From Palsa-883 sp963847615 (GTDB lineage Bacteria; Pseudomonadota; Alphaproteobacteria; Acetobacterales; Acetobacteraceae), in contig CAWKAN010000016.1 in NCBI GenBank assembly GCA_963847615.1, positions 310,001-374,000 on the forward strand: a stretch of 64,000 nt of DNA. Reading direction: 5' to 3'. Positions within the stretch are counted from its first letter, which is position 1, and each line of letters opens with the position of its first letter. The notes beneath the pieces are model-generated. The model worked only from the letters and a program-made list of their open reading frames with translations, was not told the DNA's origin and ran no database searches. Shown one piece after another: positions 1 to 9,423 of the stretch. Made by a program: the position numbers and the translations under genes.

Positions 1-1291
1 CGGCCAGCGACAGCGGCGGCGGCGCATAGGCGGCGTAGAAGCCGATCGCCAGCACGATGCCGGGGATCGCGAAGGGGGTCAGGCACAGCACCGACAACAC
101 GCTGCCCTGCGGCACCAGCCGGCGCGCGACCACATAGGCGATGGTCAGCGCCAGCGCGACCGCCAGGCACGCGGCGGCGGCGGCATAGAGGAAGGTGTTG
201 ACGATGGATTGCTGCAACGTCGTCTGCTCCAGCAGCAGCAGGCGGAAATTGCCCAAGGTCAGGTTGTCCAGCCCGAAGCCGCGCGCCCAGGCCTTGGCGA
301 ACGCCGCCTGCAGCAGCACCAGGTAGGGCAGCACGACCGTCAGGCTGGTCACCAGCAGCGCCCAGCCCAGCGCCAGAAAGCGCGCGCGGCCGAGCTCGAT
401 CGGCCGCCGCTCGCCGCCCTTGCCGGTCAGCGCCACATAGCTGCGCCGATGCAGGATGCGTTGCTGCACCAGGAACAACGCCACGGTGACCAGCAGCAGC
501 GGCATCGCATAGGCCGCCGCCGCCTCGACGCGCAGCGGAAAGCCGAAGAACTCCAGCAATTGCAGCGGCACCAGGTTGACATGCGCCGGCAGCCCGATGA
601 TGACCGAGGAGCCGATGATCGAGACCGCCTCCAGGTAGGTAATGATCCAGGCGCCGAGTAGCGCCGGCGCCACCAGCGGCAGGGTGATGCGCAGCGTCGT
701 GGTGATCCGCCCGGCGCCAAGGATGTTGGCGGCGTCCTCGATCTCGCTCGACACCAGCTCCAGCGCCGCGGTGGTGAAGACGAAACTATACGGGATCGAA
801 TAGATGGCGATGACGAACGCCAGCCCGGCCAGGCTGTAGATGTTCAACGGTCCGGCGGCCGCGCCGGAGACCGCGACATACAGCCGGTTGAGCCAGCCCG
901 CGTTCGGCGCGGCCAGCAGCACCCAGCTCGTCGCCCCCAGAAACGGCGGCGTGATGAAGGTCAGCATCACCATCGCCCGCACGAACTGCTTGCATGGCAT
1001 GTCGGTGCGCGCCACCGCCCAGGCCATCGGCACCGTCAGCACCATGCACAGCGTGGCGACCGCCACGCCGAGCAACGCGGAGTTCCACACCCCTTGCAGG
1101 TAGCGCGCCCGGCCGAACGCCAGGGCGTAGCTGTCGAGCGTCAGCCCCGGCGGGCTGGCGTTGGTGTGCTGCAGGCTGATCAGCAGCACCTCGGCGAGCG
1201 GGAACACCACCAGCAGGGCGAGCAGCGCCAGCAGTCCCAACCAGACCAGCCGCGCCGCGTCGGGCCACGCCAGCCGGCGCCAAACGTGCAT
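1..1291 (-). CDS. ABC transporter permease, two-module Fe3+/organic-ion type (C-terminus outside window)
   Basis: Reading back from the ATG at 1291, the frame stays open to base 1 (about 430 codons), so the C-terminus is missing. It begins with a hydrophobic segment (residues ~14-38) and continues as a polytopic protein. A clear EAA loop (EDAANILGAG, bases ~720-740) marks the site that couples to the ATPase. A second membrane module starts near base 420, the tandem arrangement of FbpB/ThiP/PotB-like fused permeases. It lies 21 bp after the substrate-binding gene on the same strand, so the two form an uptake operon; the ATPase is probably just outside the window. The substrate is not readable: ferric ion, thiamine or polyamine are all possible. 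Confidence 0.85.
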   Translation of the reverse strand, partial: MHVWRRLAWPDAARLVWLGLLALLALLVVFPLAEVLLISLQHTNASPPGLTLDSYALAFGRARYLQGVWNSALLGVAVATLCMVLTVPMAWAVARTDMPCKQFVRAMVMLTFITPPFLGATSWVLLAAPNAGWLNRLYVAVSGAAAGPLNIYSLAGLAFVIAIYSIPYSFVFTTAALELVSSEIEDAANILGAGRITTTLRITLPLVAPALLGAWIITYLEAVSIIGSSVIIGLPAHVNLVPLQLLEFFGFPLRVEAAAAYAMPLLLVTVALFLVQQRILHRRSYVALTGKGGERRPIELGRARFLALGWALLVTSLTVVLPYLVLLQAAFAKAWARGFGLDNLTLGNFRLLLLEQTTLQQSIVNTFLYAAAAACLAVALALTIAYVVARRLVPQGSVLSVLCLTPFAIPGIVLAIGFYAAYAPPPLSLA

Positions 1292-1312
1292 CGAGGTCAG
1301 CGCGCGGCGCGG

Positions 1313-2377
1313 TCAGTGGCTGAACAGGTCGCGCCAGCGCTCCACCAGGTCCGGCAGCAACTTTTCCGATTCGGCGGTGCTGATCGGCGGCGCCAGCTTG
1401 ATGTCGCTCAGCTTGCCGCCGCCGGCGATCGTGCTGATGACCTCCGGGCGCACCGATTGCAGGTGCAAGTCCGCCATGATCTGCGAGTGTTCGGCGCTCA
1501 GCAGGAACTCGGTGAACAGCTTGGCGGTGTTCGGTTGCGGCGCGGTCTTCAGGATCGCGGTATAGCCCAGCAGCACCACGGTGCCGTCGGTCGGGTAGAC
1601 CACCGCGATCGGATTGCCCTTGGCGGCGCTGGCGATCGCGATCGTGTCGGGCAGCGCCGCGACGATGCGCTCGCCGGCGTTCAGCGCGGTGAGGCTATCC
1701 AGCGTCGAACGCTGCACCAGCGGATCGTTCTTCGCCAGCTTCTCGTAATAGGCGAAGCCCTCGCGCTTCACCATCGTCATGTCCCAGGCGGCATCGAAGC
1801 CGCTGAACGACGGATCGCCGATCGCGATCTTGCCCTGCCATTTCGGGTCCAGCAGCGCGTCCCAGGAGGTCGGGGCGTCGGCGGCCTTCAGCTTGGTGGT
1901 GTTGTAGGCCAGGGCCATCAGGCCGATGCCCATCGGATAGACATAGCCCGGCGTGATCATCGGCTGCAGCCCGGGGCTGAGTTTGCCGGCCGCCTCGGGC
2001 GTGTACTGCATCAGCTCGCCGGCGCGCAGCAGCATCTGGTACTGGCCGCCGATGCCGGTGGTGGTGAACACGCTGGCGGTGGCGACGTGGTTGCGCAGGT
2101 CCTGGTTCAGCCGCTGGAAGATGCCGCCCGAGGTCAGTCGCACCGGCGTGACGCTCAGCCCGGGATAGGCCTTGGCGAACCCCGCCACCGCCTTGGCGGG
2201 CAGGTCCTGCGCGTAGAAGCTGATATACCAGGTCATCGGCGCTTCTTTGCGGGCCGCGGCGTAGATCGCCTGGATCTCGGCGCTCATTTCGGCATTGGCG
2301 AAATTGGCTGGCAGGATCAGGCAAAGGCCGATCGCGGCAAGGCGCAGCACGGCGCGGCGGGTGCGAATGAAGGCCAT
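1313..2377 (-). CDS. ABC transporter periplasmic substrate-binding protein (FbpA/AfuA-like)
   Basis: 354 aa. The N-terminus has a twin-arginine-like stretch (TRRAVLRLA), a hydrophobic core and an ANA cleavage site near residue 29, so it is exported. The mature part has the layout of class II (Fe3+/spermidine-like) binding proteins: a first lobe with a WYISFY strand, a hinge around SWDALLDPKWQGKIAIGDP, and a helical C-terminal end. It is the first gene of the two-gene operon with the permease at 1..1291 and captures the ligand in the periplasm. Upstream lies a multi-hairpin repeat rather than a recognisable promoter. Ligand identity is inference only. Confidence 0.85.
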   Translation of the reverse strand: MAFIRTRRAVLRLAAIGLCLILPANFANAEMSAEIQAIYAAARKEAPMTWYISFYAQDLPAKAVAGFAKAYPGLSVTPVRLTSGGIFQRLNQDLRNHVATASVFTTTGIGGQYQMLLRAGELMQYTPEAAGKLSPGLQPMITPGYVYPMGIGLMALAYNTTKLKAADAPTSWDALLDPKWQGKIAIGDPSFSGFDAAWDMTMVKREGFAYYEKLAKNDPLVQRSTLDSLTALNAGERIVAALPDTIAIASAAKGNPIAVVYPTDGTVVLLGYTAILKTAPQPNTAKLFTEFLLSAEHSQIMADLHLQSVRPEVISTIAGGGKLSDIKLAPPISTAESEKLLPDLVERWRDLFSH

Positions 2378-2479
2378 GTGTTGACGTTCCCCTGGGCGGC
2401 ATCGACGCTATGAGGCCGCGGTTGACGGGGAGGATAGACCCGCGTTCGTACCCTGGATACCGGGCCGGCTCCGCCGTGC

Positions 2480-2808
2480 AGGGCAATCGGGCGAACGAAG
2501 CAAGGTCGGGGCTCCGCCCCGAACCCCGCCAGGGGGGCTTTGCCCCCCTGGACCCCCCACCAGAGGCAGCGGCCTCTGGACTCCATGACTGGGAGTGGCG
2601 GAGGGGAAGGGGGCGGGTGGGCACGGTGCCGGTGCCGGCCGTCGCGACGGCCGGCACCGGCACCGTGCCCACCCGCCCCCTTCCCCTCCCCACACTCCCA
2701 GTGAAGGGTTCCAAGGGCTCCGCCCTTGGCGGGGTTCCAAGGGGCAGCGCCCCTTGGTGGGGTCTGGGGCAAAGCCCCAGCCTTGCCTTTGTTTCATCCG
2801 ATTGCCCT
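2480..2808 (+). repeat. Multi-hairpin palindromic element, copy 1 (forward orientation)
   Basis: The termini AGGGCAATCGG and CCGATTGCCCT are inverted. Inside are, in order, three short hairpins (GGGGC-tcc-GCCCC; CCAGGGGGGC-ttt-GCCCCCCTGG; CCAGAGGC-agcg-GCCTCTGG), a central palindrome of about 110 bp (2589-2702), then three more hairpins (CCAAGGGC-tcc-GCCCTTGG; CCAAGGGGC-agc-GCCCCTTGG; GGGGC-aaa-GCCCC). The hairpins are joined by AACCCCGCC-like spacers. The two arms are inverted relatives of each other. Further copies lie at 24846, 28840 and 33103. It sits between two minus-strand genes. It could act as a bidirectional transcription terminator, but no T-tract follows. Confidence 0.9.
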
Positions 2809-2828
2809 GCTCCGGCGTGCGGCCAGCC

Positions 2829-3779
2829 TCAACGCAGCACGATCGCCGCCGCCGCCAGCATCAGCGCCATGCCGGCGACATCGGCGATCGCGACATGTTC
2901 GCCGAACAGCGTCGCGCCGAGCACCACCGCGATCACCGGCGAAATGAACGCATAGGTGCCGACGCGCGAGGCGCCCCAGTCGCGCACCAGCAGGAAGTAG
3001 ATCAAGGTCGATATCAGCGCCCCGGGGACCAGCAGGTAGAGCCAGGCAATCCACGCCGGCATCCCCCAGTCGAGCCGCATCGCCGCATGCGCGCCGGGCT
3101 CGAACAGCACGGAGCCGAGCAGCAGCAGACCGCCGCCGACGCAGTTGGTCATCCAGGCCAGGTCCGCCGGCGGCATGCTGCCCATCAGCGGGCGCAGCAG
3201 CACCGAGCCGAACGACCACGACAAGGTCGCAACCACCACGCCGAGCGCGCCCAGCACCTCCAGCGGGTGCAGTTCGCCGGCGAACGCCTTCGGCCCGAAC
3301 AGCACCAGGATGCCGAGCACGCCGAGCGCGATCGCCGCGCCCTGGCGGCGGGTGAAACGTTCCTGGCCCAGCGCGGCGCTGAAGCCCAGCAGCGCGATCG
3401 GCGTCAGCGCCGAGCTGATCACCGCGGCCAGCCCGGCGGTGATGTGGCGCAGTCCGTAGAGCTGGATCACCTGGTTGAGCGAGACCAGCAGCACGGAGAC
3501 CAGCACGACCCGGCCGATCATCCGGCGCGGCAGGCGCGGCCGATGCCCCTGGCCGACCCGCCAGGCCAGCAGCACCACGCCGGCGCAGCTCCAGCGCAGC
3601 CCGGCGAAGAAGCCGGGCGGCACGGTGGCGATGCCGACCTTCATCGCCAGCCAGGTGGTTCCCCAGACCACGCAGAGGAAGGCGAACATCGCCCGCCGGC
3701 GCAGCGTCGGCGAGACGCGGCGGCGGGTGACGATGGCGACGCGGCGCCAGGTGGACGCCAGGACGGTCCCGTCAGACAT
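2829..3779 (-). CDS. EamA/DMT-family transporter
   Basis: 316 aa with about ten hydrophobic segments in two repeated halves, the EamA (drug/metabolite transporter) fold. Family signatures are visible in both halves: WGTTWLAMKVG and RWSCAGVVLL in the first, and a second half ending in the typical SPVIAVVLGATLFGE stretch. It is an inner-membrane exporter or permease for an unknown small metabolite, often an amino acid. The annotated start gives a basic 29-residue N-terminus; the ATG before FAFLCVVWG is an alternative. It lies 27 bp downstream of the FAD oxidoreductase gene on the same strand, so the two may be co-transcribed, which would suit transport of that enzyme's substrate or product. Confidence 0.88.
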   Translation of the reverse strand: MSDGTVLASTWRRVAIVTRRRVSPTLRRRAMFAFLCVVWGTTWLAMKVGIATVPPGFFAGLRWSCAGVVLLAWRVGQGHRPRLPRRMIGRVVLVSVLLVSLNQVIQLYGLRHITAGLAAVISSALTPIALLGFSAALGQERFTRRQGAAIALGVLGILVLFGPKAFAGELHPLEVLGALGVVVATLSWSFGSVLLRPLMGSMPPADLAWMTNCVGGGLLLLGSVLFEPGAHAAMRLDWGMPAWIAWLYLLVPGALISTLIYFLLVRDWGASRVGTYAFISPVIAVVLGATLFGEHVAIADVAGMALMLAAAAIVLR

Positions 3780-3806
3780 CGGCCCGGCGAGACGAACCGC
3801 GCGGCA

Positions 3807-5106
3807 TCAGTGGGCGAAGCGGCTGAAACGGAACGGTGCGGGATCGACCACCGGCGCGTCGCCGGCAACCAGGTCGGCGATCAGCCGCCCGGCGCCCGGG
3901 CCGATGCCGAAGCCGTGGCCGGAAAAGCCGGTGGCCAGGAAGAACCCCGGCAGCGCCGCGACCCGGTCGATCACCGGCACGGCATCCGGGGTCACGTCCA
4001 TCAAGCCGCCCCAGCTCTGCGCCACCTGCATCGCCGCGAAGGCGGGGAAGGCGCGCGACAGCGCGGCGCGGGCCTCGGCCAGGACGCCTTCCCGCGGCGC
4101 CGGGTCGAGCACGCGCACCGCCTCGAACGGCGTGGCCTGGTCCAGCGACCAGCTTCGCCGCATCCGCGCCTCCTCCAGGAAGCGGCGGCCGATGCCCAGG
4201 CGCAGCTCGCGATACGAGGTCCGCAGCTTCGGCAGGAAATCGACGAACAGGCGGAACGAGTTCAGGCGTGATCTCGCTGTAGCTGGCGTTGCGCCGGGCG
4301 ATCGAATAGCCGCCGTCGAGCCGCTTGCGGAACGCGAAGACGGAATTGCCGCCGGTCGCCTCCGGCGCGCCGGACAGCGGTTTGGTGCGGAACACCGAGC
4401 CAAGCACTTGCAGCGCCGGCAGCCTGATCCCCGCGTTGCCGCAGAACAGCCGCGACCAGGCGCCGCCCGCCAGCACCACGGCGTCGCAGCCGATGCGGCC
4501 CCGTTCGGTCACCACGCCGCTGACCCGTCCGGCGGTGGTTTCGACGCCGCGCACCGCGCATTCGGTCAGGATGGTGGCGCCGCGTGCGCGGGCGGCCTCG
4601 GCGATGGCAGGCGCGGCGTGGGCAGGTTCGGCGCGGCCGTCGCCCGGCGTGTGCAGCGCCCCGGCATGGCGCACCGCGGCGCCGGGCAGCACGGCGGCGA
4701 TAGCGTCGGGGCCGAGCAGATGGGCGTCCAGCTGGTACTGCCGCGCCTGGTCGAGCCAGGCCTCCTGCTCGGCGAGTTCCTTGGCATCCTCGCACAGATA
4801 GACGATGCCGCACTGGCGGTAGCCGGTCTCGCGGCCGATGCGCTGGTTCATGCCCTGCCAGAGTCGCAGGCTTTCCAGCGCCAGCGGGATTTCCGCCGCG
4901 TCGCGCCCCATGGTGCGGCACCAGCCCCAGTTGCGGCTGGATTGCTCGCCGCCGATGCGGCCCTTTTCGCACAGCACGACGGCGTGGCCCTGCTCGGCCA
5001 GGAACAGCGCGGCGCAGGTGCCGATGATGCCGCCGCCGATCACCACGACGCTGGTGCGGGCAGGCAGCGCGGCGTCGGAGGCAACGGGATCGACAGGGGG
5101 CGACAT
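3807..5106 (-). CDS. FAD-dependent oxidoreductase, DadA/glycine-oxidase-like (frameshifted)
   Basis: The N-terminus carries a Rossmann dinucleotide-binding motif (VVIGGGIIGT, residues 21-30) followed by the FAD ribose-binding Glu (LCEKG, E47), as in D-amino-acid dehydrogenases, sarcosine and glycine oxidases. The C-terminal part (QSWGGLMDVTPDAVPVID ... FSGHGFGIGPGAG) is the matching DAO signature. The two halves are in different frames, joined near 4262-4270 by one extra base; together they give a normal-length protein of about 433 aa. It oxidises an amine or amino acid with FAD in the cytoplasm or at the membrane face. The frameshift may be a sequence error or real inactivation. It is followed by an EamA transporter. 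Confidence 0.8.
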
Positions 5107-5482
5107 GGAGCCAGGCCCTCGGGGTTCGGTGAACCGGGCGATCGGTACGCCGTGCCGGACCCGATGACCATTGAGTACCGCACACTGGAGCCTTGCGCGA
5201 TCCTCCGCGACGGAGCCTTGCGCGATCCCCCGCGACGGAGCCTTGCGCGATCCTCCGCGACGGGCCGCGCCGCCGGGCGGGACACGCGGTCGGCCGCAGC
5301 GTCGGTGGCGACACCGGCGGGGAGGCCCGCGTTACGCCGTCTGCCGCTGGCTTCGCCGCTTGCGGTCTGCCACGCCGCCGCGCGATCCGCCGACGCTTGA
5401 TGGTGGTGGTTGTGGGCAGGCCGATGCATGCGCCGGAAGCCCATCGAATGCCATCCGCACGCGCCCGCCGCGGCGCGGCCGG
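5107..5482. repeat. Intergenic region with three 25-bp tandem repeats (5188..5262)
   Basis: Between the divergent FAD oxidoreductase and lipoprotein genes no gene is supported. Bases 5188-5262 hold three head-to-tail 25-bp units (core CCTTGCGCGATCCTCCGCGA) with a single mismatch in the middle unit. The rest is GC-rich sequence in which I see no promoter or RNA structure. Confidence 0.8.
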
Positions 5483-5671
5483 TCAGCGGGACACCGCGGC
5501 TCCGGCGAACACCGAGCCGCCCATGTGGACCACGACGCCGCCCGGCGCCGAGGCGGGGCTCGGCGGCTGGGCCTCGGCGCGCGGGGCGGGCGCCGGGTCA
5601 TTGGCGCACCCGGGCAGCAGCGCCAGGCCCAGCAGCAACGTCGTCGCCAACAGCGTCGGAACGCGTGTCAT
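5483..5671 (-). CDS. Small lipoprotein, function unknown
   Basis: 62 aa. A short basic start (MTRVP), a leucine-rich hydrophobic core and a lipobox ALLPGC with Cys22 predict a lipid-anchored envelope protein. The mature part is only about 40 residues, rich in Pro and Ala, ending in a Gly/Val-rich segment. A longer upstream ATG exists but would bury the signal peptide, so the start at 5671 is preferred. It is divergent from the YdhR-like gene at 5796. No family recognised. Confidence 0.6.
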   Translation of the reverse strand: MTRVPTLLATTLLLGLALLPGCANDPAPAPRAEAQPPSPASAPGGVVVHMGGSVFAGAAVSR

Positions 5672-5795
5672 CGCCGGCTCCGTCTCAGATCGTGGGACCG
5701 CCCAGGCGCGGTTTCGGGGCAACGCTCGGGGGGCATGCAGTTCGATGCAAATGCGCCTATGCTCGGCGCAAATCAACCGATCGGAGGAACCTGCC

Positions 5796-6128
5796 ATGGT
5801 CATCGTGCAGATCAACTACCGCCGCCCGGACATGCCGAAGGCCGCGTGGGAAGCCCGCTACACCGACGACCGCGCCCGGCCGTTCCTGGATGTCGCCGGG
5901 CTGCAATGGAAGATCTGGCTGGACGGCGCGGACGAACGCCGCGCCGGCGGCATCTACCTGTTCGCCGACCGCGCGGCGGCCGAGGCCTATGTGAACGGCC
6001 CGATCGTCGCGCGCATGAAGGCCAATCCGGACGTGCAGGAGCTCGACATCCGCGTCTTCGACGTGCGCCAGCGGATGAGCGAGATCACCCGCGCGCCGCT
6101 GCCCGCGCTGCCGCTCGCCGCCGAGTAG
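5796..6128 (+). CDS. YdhR-like putative monooxygenase (dimeric alpha+beta barrel)
   Basis: 110 aa, starting at an ATG 8 bp after a GGAGG ribosome-binding site. The pattern VIVQINYRRPDMP ... WKIWL ... GGIYLFADRAAAEAYV ... ANPDVQELDIRVFDV is typical of the small YdhR/ferredoxin-like dimeric-barrel family (about 100 aa), often annotated as putative monooxygenase or quinol monooxygenase. Enzymatic activity is unproven for most members. A cupin gene follows after only 7 bp, so the two are probably translated from one transcript. Confidence 0.75.
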   Translation: MVIVQINYRRPDMPKAAWEARYTDDRARPFLDVAGLQWKIWLDGADERRAGGIYLFADRAAAEAYVNGPIVARMKANPDVQELDIRVFDVRQRMSEITRAPLPALPLAAE

Positions 6129-6135
6129 CGCTTCC

Positions 6136-6594
6136 ATGCACGGTGCGGCCGCGCGGCCGGCCGCACGTCCGGGCGCAGGTCCGGCCGCAGGTGCCGCTGG
6201 GGCGACCGGCGCGGCGCCGACGGTCGCCCGGCTGGCCGAGTCCGAACCCGTCTCGTTCGGCGCGCTGTCGCACTACAACACGCTGATCGGCGACGGCGTC
6301 CTGCCGATCTTCACCGGCGTGCAGACCTGCGCGCCCGGCTACCGGGCGGCGCTGCACTGGCACCCCTACGTCGAATACCTGTTCGTGCTGGACGGCGTGC
6401 TGGAGGCCTGGACCGAGGACCAGCAGGACCGCCCGCAGCGCCTCGGCCCCGGCGACCTGATCGCGCTGCCGGCCGGCACGGCGCATGCGTTCCGCAACCC
6501 GGGGCCGGACCCGTTGCGCCTGCTGGGCATCCACCATTCGCCGCAGCGGGTGGTGCACCGCATCGAGGACCAAGCCGCCCCGGACGCCACCTGA
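6136..6594 (+). CDS. Cupin-domain protein
   Basis: 152 aa. After an Ala/Gly/Pro-rich start of about 30 residues comes a single cupin barrel: motif 1 HWHPYVEYLFVLDG supplies H74, H76 and E80, and motif 2 LPAGTAHAFRNPG supplies H117, the usual four metal ligands. Small one-domain cupins act as metal-dependent enzymes or sensors; the substrate cannot be read here. The low-complexity start may be untranslated if a later start is used, but no better ATG with a ribosome-binding site is visible. It lies 7 bp after the YdhR-like gene. Confidence 0.75.
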   Translation: MHGAAARPAARPGAGPAAGAAGATGAAPTVARLAESEPVSFGALSHYNTLIGDGVLPIFTGVQTCAPGYRAALHWHPYVEYLFVLDGVLEAWTEDQQDRPQRLGPGDLIALPAGTAHAFRNPGPDPLRLLGIHHSPQRVVHRIEDQAAPDAT

Positions 6595-6631
6595 TCCGGG
6601 GCGCGACCGAGCGGCCGGCCGGCGCGGCCGG

Positions 6632-6683
6632 GCGATCGCGTCCGGCGATCGCGTCCGGCGATCACGCCCGGTGATCGCGCCCT
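6632..6683. repeat. Four 13-bp tandem repeats
   Basis: Four head-to-tail units (consensus GCGATCGCGTCCG, with changes in units 3 and 4) lie between the convergent cupin and membrane-protein genes. Each unit carries the palindrome GCGATCGC or a variant. Confidence 0.8.
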
Positions 6684-6694
6684 GGGGGGCCCAA

Positions 6695-7303
6695 TCATAG
6701 CCCGGTAACAAAGCGCGCCATCACCACGATGATGGCGACCTGCATCACCCCCTGCGCGGCCACCGCATAGACGTAGCGCCGCATCAGCCGGCCGATCCGC
6801 GCGCCGTCGGGGGCGGGTTTGCGCAGCTCGAAATAGACCAGCAGGTTGGCCGGCAGCAGCACCGCGAAGCCCTGCACCGTCAGCACCGTGACGATCGCCA
6901 GCGCGGCGAGCACCCACCAATAGGCCGGATAGGGCAGCTCGAGCAGGCCAAGCTGGCGGGCATGGAACCAGCCGGCGGTGGCGGTGATGGTGGCGAGCGT
7001 GGGCAGCAGGAACAGCGTCTTCGGCATCAGCCGGAGCACGATGGCCCGCCGCGCCGGGAACGGCGCGCGGCGCAGGATCGGGCCGACCACGAAGCCCATG
7101 AACAGGTCGATGCCGGTCCACAGCACGCCCGCCATCACGTGGATGAAGTTGAGCAGCCAGAGATTGTCGATGGCGATGGCGCCGGCCAGCACCGCGAGCG
7201 CCAGCGCGACCCAGATGAGGTTGCGCAGGTCGATCGGCGGTGCGGCGTCGGGCGCCGGCAACGCCGCCGGCTGGCGCGGGGTATCGGTGGCCGTGGTCGA
7301 CAT
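6695..7303 (-). CDS. Integral membrane protein, five TM segments, CopD-like pattern
   Basis: 202 aa. Hydrophobic stretches are visible at about residues 29-46, 49-73, 94-112, 125-153 and 178-197. The second carries FIHVMAGVLWTGIDLFMG, resembling the His-containing helices of CopD/DUF2269-type membrane proteins that may bind haem or copper. The start at 7303 is chosen because longer versions would add 42 basic, low-complexity residues. Function is not recognised. Its neighbours give no pathway link. Confidence 0.6.
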   Translation of the reverse strand: MSTTATDTPRQPAALPAPDAAPPIDLRNLIWVALALAVLAGAIAIDNLWLLNFIHVMAGVLWTGIDLFMGFVVGPILRRAPFPARRAIVLRLMPKTLFLLPTLATITATAGWFHARQLGLLELPYPAYWWVLAALAIVTVLTVQGFAVLLPANLLVYFELRKPAPDGARIGRLMRRYVYAVAAQGVMQVAIIVVMARFVTGL

Positions 7304-7474
7304 CAGGCGAGCTCGTTCCGTTGGCGGTCTGGTGGCAGGCTTGCTCAGGCGCGGCGCGGCGCGGGCGCCAGCCGGGAGGCGCGCCTGCGGCCGGCGAGCG
7401 CACGCGGGATGCCGGGCGGGTCTCGCCACCGGCGCCGATGCACGGCGCGATGGCGGGGAGCGGGCGCGCCCGGC

Positions 7475-8306
7475 TCAGGCGGGTCGCCACACCTCGCCGT
7501 CGCGCATCACCTTGCCCTCGCCCTCCAGCTTCAGCAGATGCGCCAGCACGTTGCGCTCGGCGGCCCGGCGCAGCCGCGGATGCACCTGGGAATACAGCGT
7601 GTCCATCAGCGTGTAGGTGTTCGCCGCGCCGGCGCCGAGCGCGGTCTCGATCGCCCGCTCGCGCGCCATGCGATGGTGCAGCAGCTCGCGCACCAGCTCG
7701 CGCGGGGTGGGCAGCTTCGGCCCGTGGCCGGGCAGGAACACCTCGTCGTCACGCTCCAGCAGGATGTGCAGGCTGGCGAAATAGGCCGCCATGTCGCCGT
7801 CCGGCGGGCTGACGATGCTGGACGACCACGACATCACGTGATCGGCGCTGAACAGCACCTTGGTGCCGTCCGCCGTGGTCAGCGCGTAGCACAGGTGGTC
7901 CGAGGCATGGCCCGGCGTGTGCAGCGCCAGCATCCCGGCGACGGTGTCGCCGTCGGCGAGCTTGATGTCCGCCTCGAACGTCGCCAGGCCGCTGTCGCGG
8001 AAGCCCACGGTCGGCGCGCCGGTCGCCGCCTGCAGCGCGCGCGGTGGCGCCGACATGGTCGTGATGCGTGTGGCTGAGCAGGATCAGCGCCACCTCCCCG
8101 CCGGTCGCGCGCACCACCGCCTCGACATGCGCCGGATCGTCCGGGCCCGGATCGAGCACCACCAGGCCCTCGGTGGTGTCGATCAGGTAGGTGTTGGTGC
8201 CGTGATAGGTCATCGGCCCGGGATTCGCCGCCACCACGCGGCTGACGCCGGGCAGCACCGGCTGCAGCACGTCGCACGCCGGCTCAGGTTCGGTCAGAAA
8301 GGGCAT
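7475..8306 (-). CDS. MBL-fold metallo-hydrolase, LACTB2/glyoxalase II-like (frameshifted)
   Basis: The N-terminal frame carries TNTYLI and the metal-binding HTHHDH (residues 79-84) of metallo-beta-lactamase-fold hydrolases. The C-terminal frame carries LHTPGHASDHLCY and FSADHVM, and a winged-helix-like tail (LLHHRMARERAIE ... LLKLEGEGKV) that is typical of the LACTB2/hydroxyacylglutathione-hydrolase-like group. The halves join near 8045-8055, where a GCGCGC run has changed length (net +1). The joined protein would be about 277 aa, normal for the family. It overlaps the upstream EamA gene by 13 bp, so the two are coupled. Substrate unknown: thioester, phosphodiester or RNA are possible. Confidence 0.8.
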
Positions 8307-9328
8307 TGCGTCCTCATGTGTCCCCGCTCATGCGTGCAGGATAGCTCGCGGCGCGGCGATGTCACCCGGCCGCCGGCTTCGCCCGCCTGTTCGAGCGCGC
8401 GGCGAAGGCGCTCGCGGTGCCAGTTGTAGAGCCCGGCGCCGACCAGCACGGCGGCCCCGGCCAGGGTCGTGGCACTGGGCACCTCGGCGAACACCAGCAG
8501 GCCGAACAGGCCGCCGAACGGCAGCATGGTGTATTCGTACGGCGCCAGCGCCGAGATCGGCGCCAGAGCGTAGCCGCGCGCGAACACCCAGTGGCCGAGC
8601 CCGTTGGCCAGGCCGACCAGCAGCAGCGCCGACCAGGTGAACGCCCCCGGCAGGCCGGCGGCCGGCGGGTAGAACGGCAGCATCAGGCAGCCGGCCAGCG
8701 TGTGCGAGATCAGCAGCCAGACCGCGAGGCACGGCGGCGTCTCGGTGGTCGCCAGCAGGCGCGTCATGATGCGGGTGAGCGCCATGACGACGATGCCGAC
8801 CAGCAGCAGCGGCACCACCGGCTGCCACATGTCGCCGGCGGGGCGCAGCATGATCAGCACGCCGCTGAAGCCGACCAGGGTGGACATCAGGCGGCGCCAG
8901 CGGATGCGCTCGCCGAGCAGCGGCACCGCCATCAGCGTCATCAGCAGCGGGGCGGTGAAGCCGATCGCATAGGTGTCGGCCAGGCTCATGCTGCGCCAGG
9001 CGATATACCAGGTGAGCGAAACGAACGACGACAGCCCGGCGCGCAGCAGCACCATGCCCCAGCGCTTCGGCACCAGCAGGCGCCAGGGCTGCGGCACGTT
9101 CTGCGCCAAAGCGAGGCCGGTGATCCCCAGCGTGCCGAACACGCCGCGCCCGATCATCGCGACCGCCACGCCGGCTTCCGGCAGCACCAGCTTGGTTGCC
9201 ACGTCGCCGACGGTCAGCAGGAAATAGGCCAGGACGACGAAGCCGATCCCGCGCAGCGTGTCGCTGGCGGTATCGGTCAGCGTGGCCGGCGCGGCGACGG
9301 CCAGCAGCCGGTTGGATGGATCGGCCAT
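8294..9328 (-). CDS. EamA/DMT-family transporter
   Basis: 344 aa, ten hydrophobic segments in two EamA repeats (first ~28-160, second ~170-300). Typical family signatures are ADTYAIGFTAPLLMTLMAVP and SALAPYEYTMLPFGGLFG. The C-terminal 35 residues are basic and hydrophilic, so probably cytoplasmic. This paralogue is not close in sequence to the EamA protein at 2829. Its last 13 bp overlap the start of the MBL hydrolase. Substrate unknown. Upstream lies a 15-bp tandem repeat. Confidence 0.87.
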   Translation of the reverse strand: MADPSNRLLAVAAPATLTDTASDTLRGIGFVVLAYFLLTVGDVATKLVLPEAGVAVAMIGRGVFGTLGITGLALAQNVPQPWRLLVPKRWGMVLLRAGLSSFVSLTWYIAWRSMSLADTYAIGFTAPLLMTLMAVPLLGERIRWRRLMSTLVGFSGVLIMLRPAGDMWQPVVPLLLVGIVVMALTRIMTRLLATTETPPCLAVWLLISHTLAGCLMLPFYPPAAGLPGAFTWSALLLVGLANGLGHWVFARGYALAPISALAPYEYTMLPFGGLFGLLVFAEVPSATTLAGAAVLVGAGLYNWHRERLRRALEQAGEAGGRVTSPRRELSCTHERGHMRTQCPF

Positions 9329-9423
9329 GGGCGGGATCAGGCGGGCGGGGGGAGCAGGCGGGCGTGGCGATCAGCCCTGCCTGGTGGCCTGGCGTGCCGG
9401 CGGATCAGCCAAACCCGGCGGTC

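Noticed and set aside
2480..2808. Simple Rho-independent terminators for each small hairpin
   Set aside because: None is followed by a T-tract and six hairpins around a symmetrical centre exceed what a terminator needs; a terminator effect is possible but does not explain the structure.
2408..2955. Several 130-180-aa frames across the multi-hairpin element
   Set aside because: They read both arms of the palindromes and recur in every copy with the same reversed Pro/Gly/Arg strings, so they are composition artefacts.
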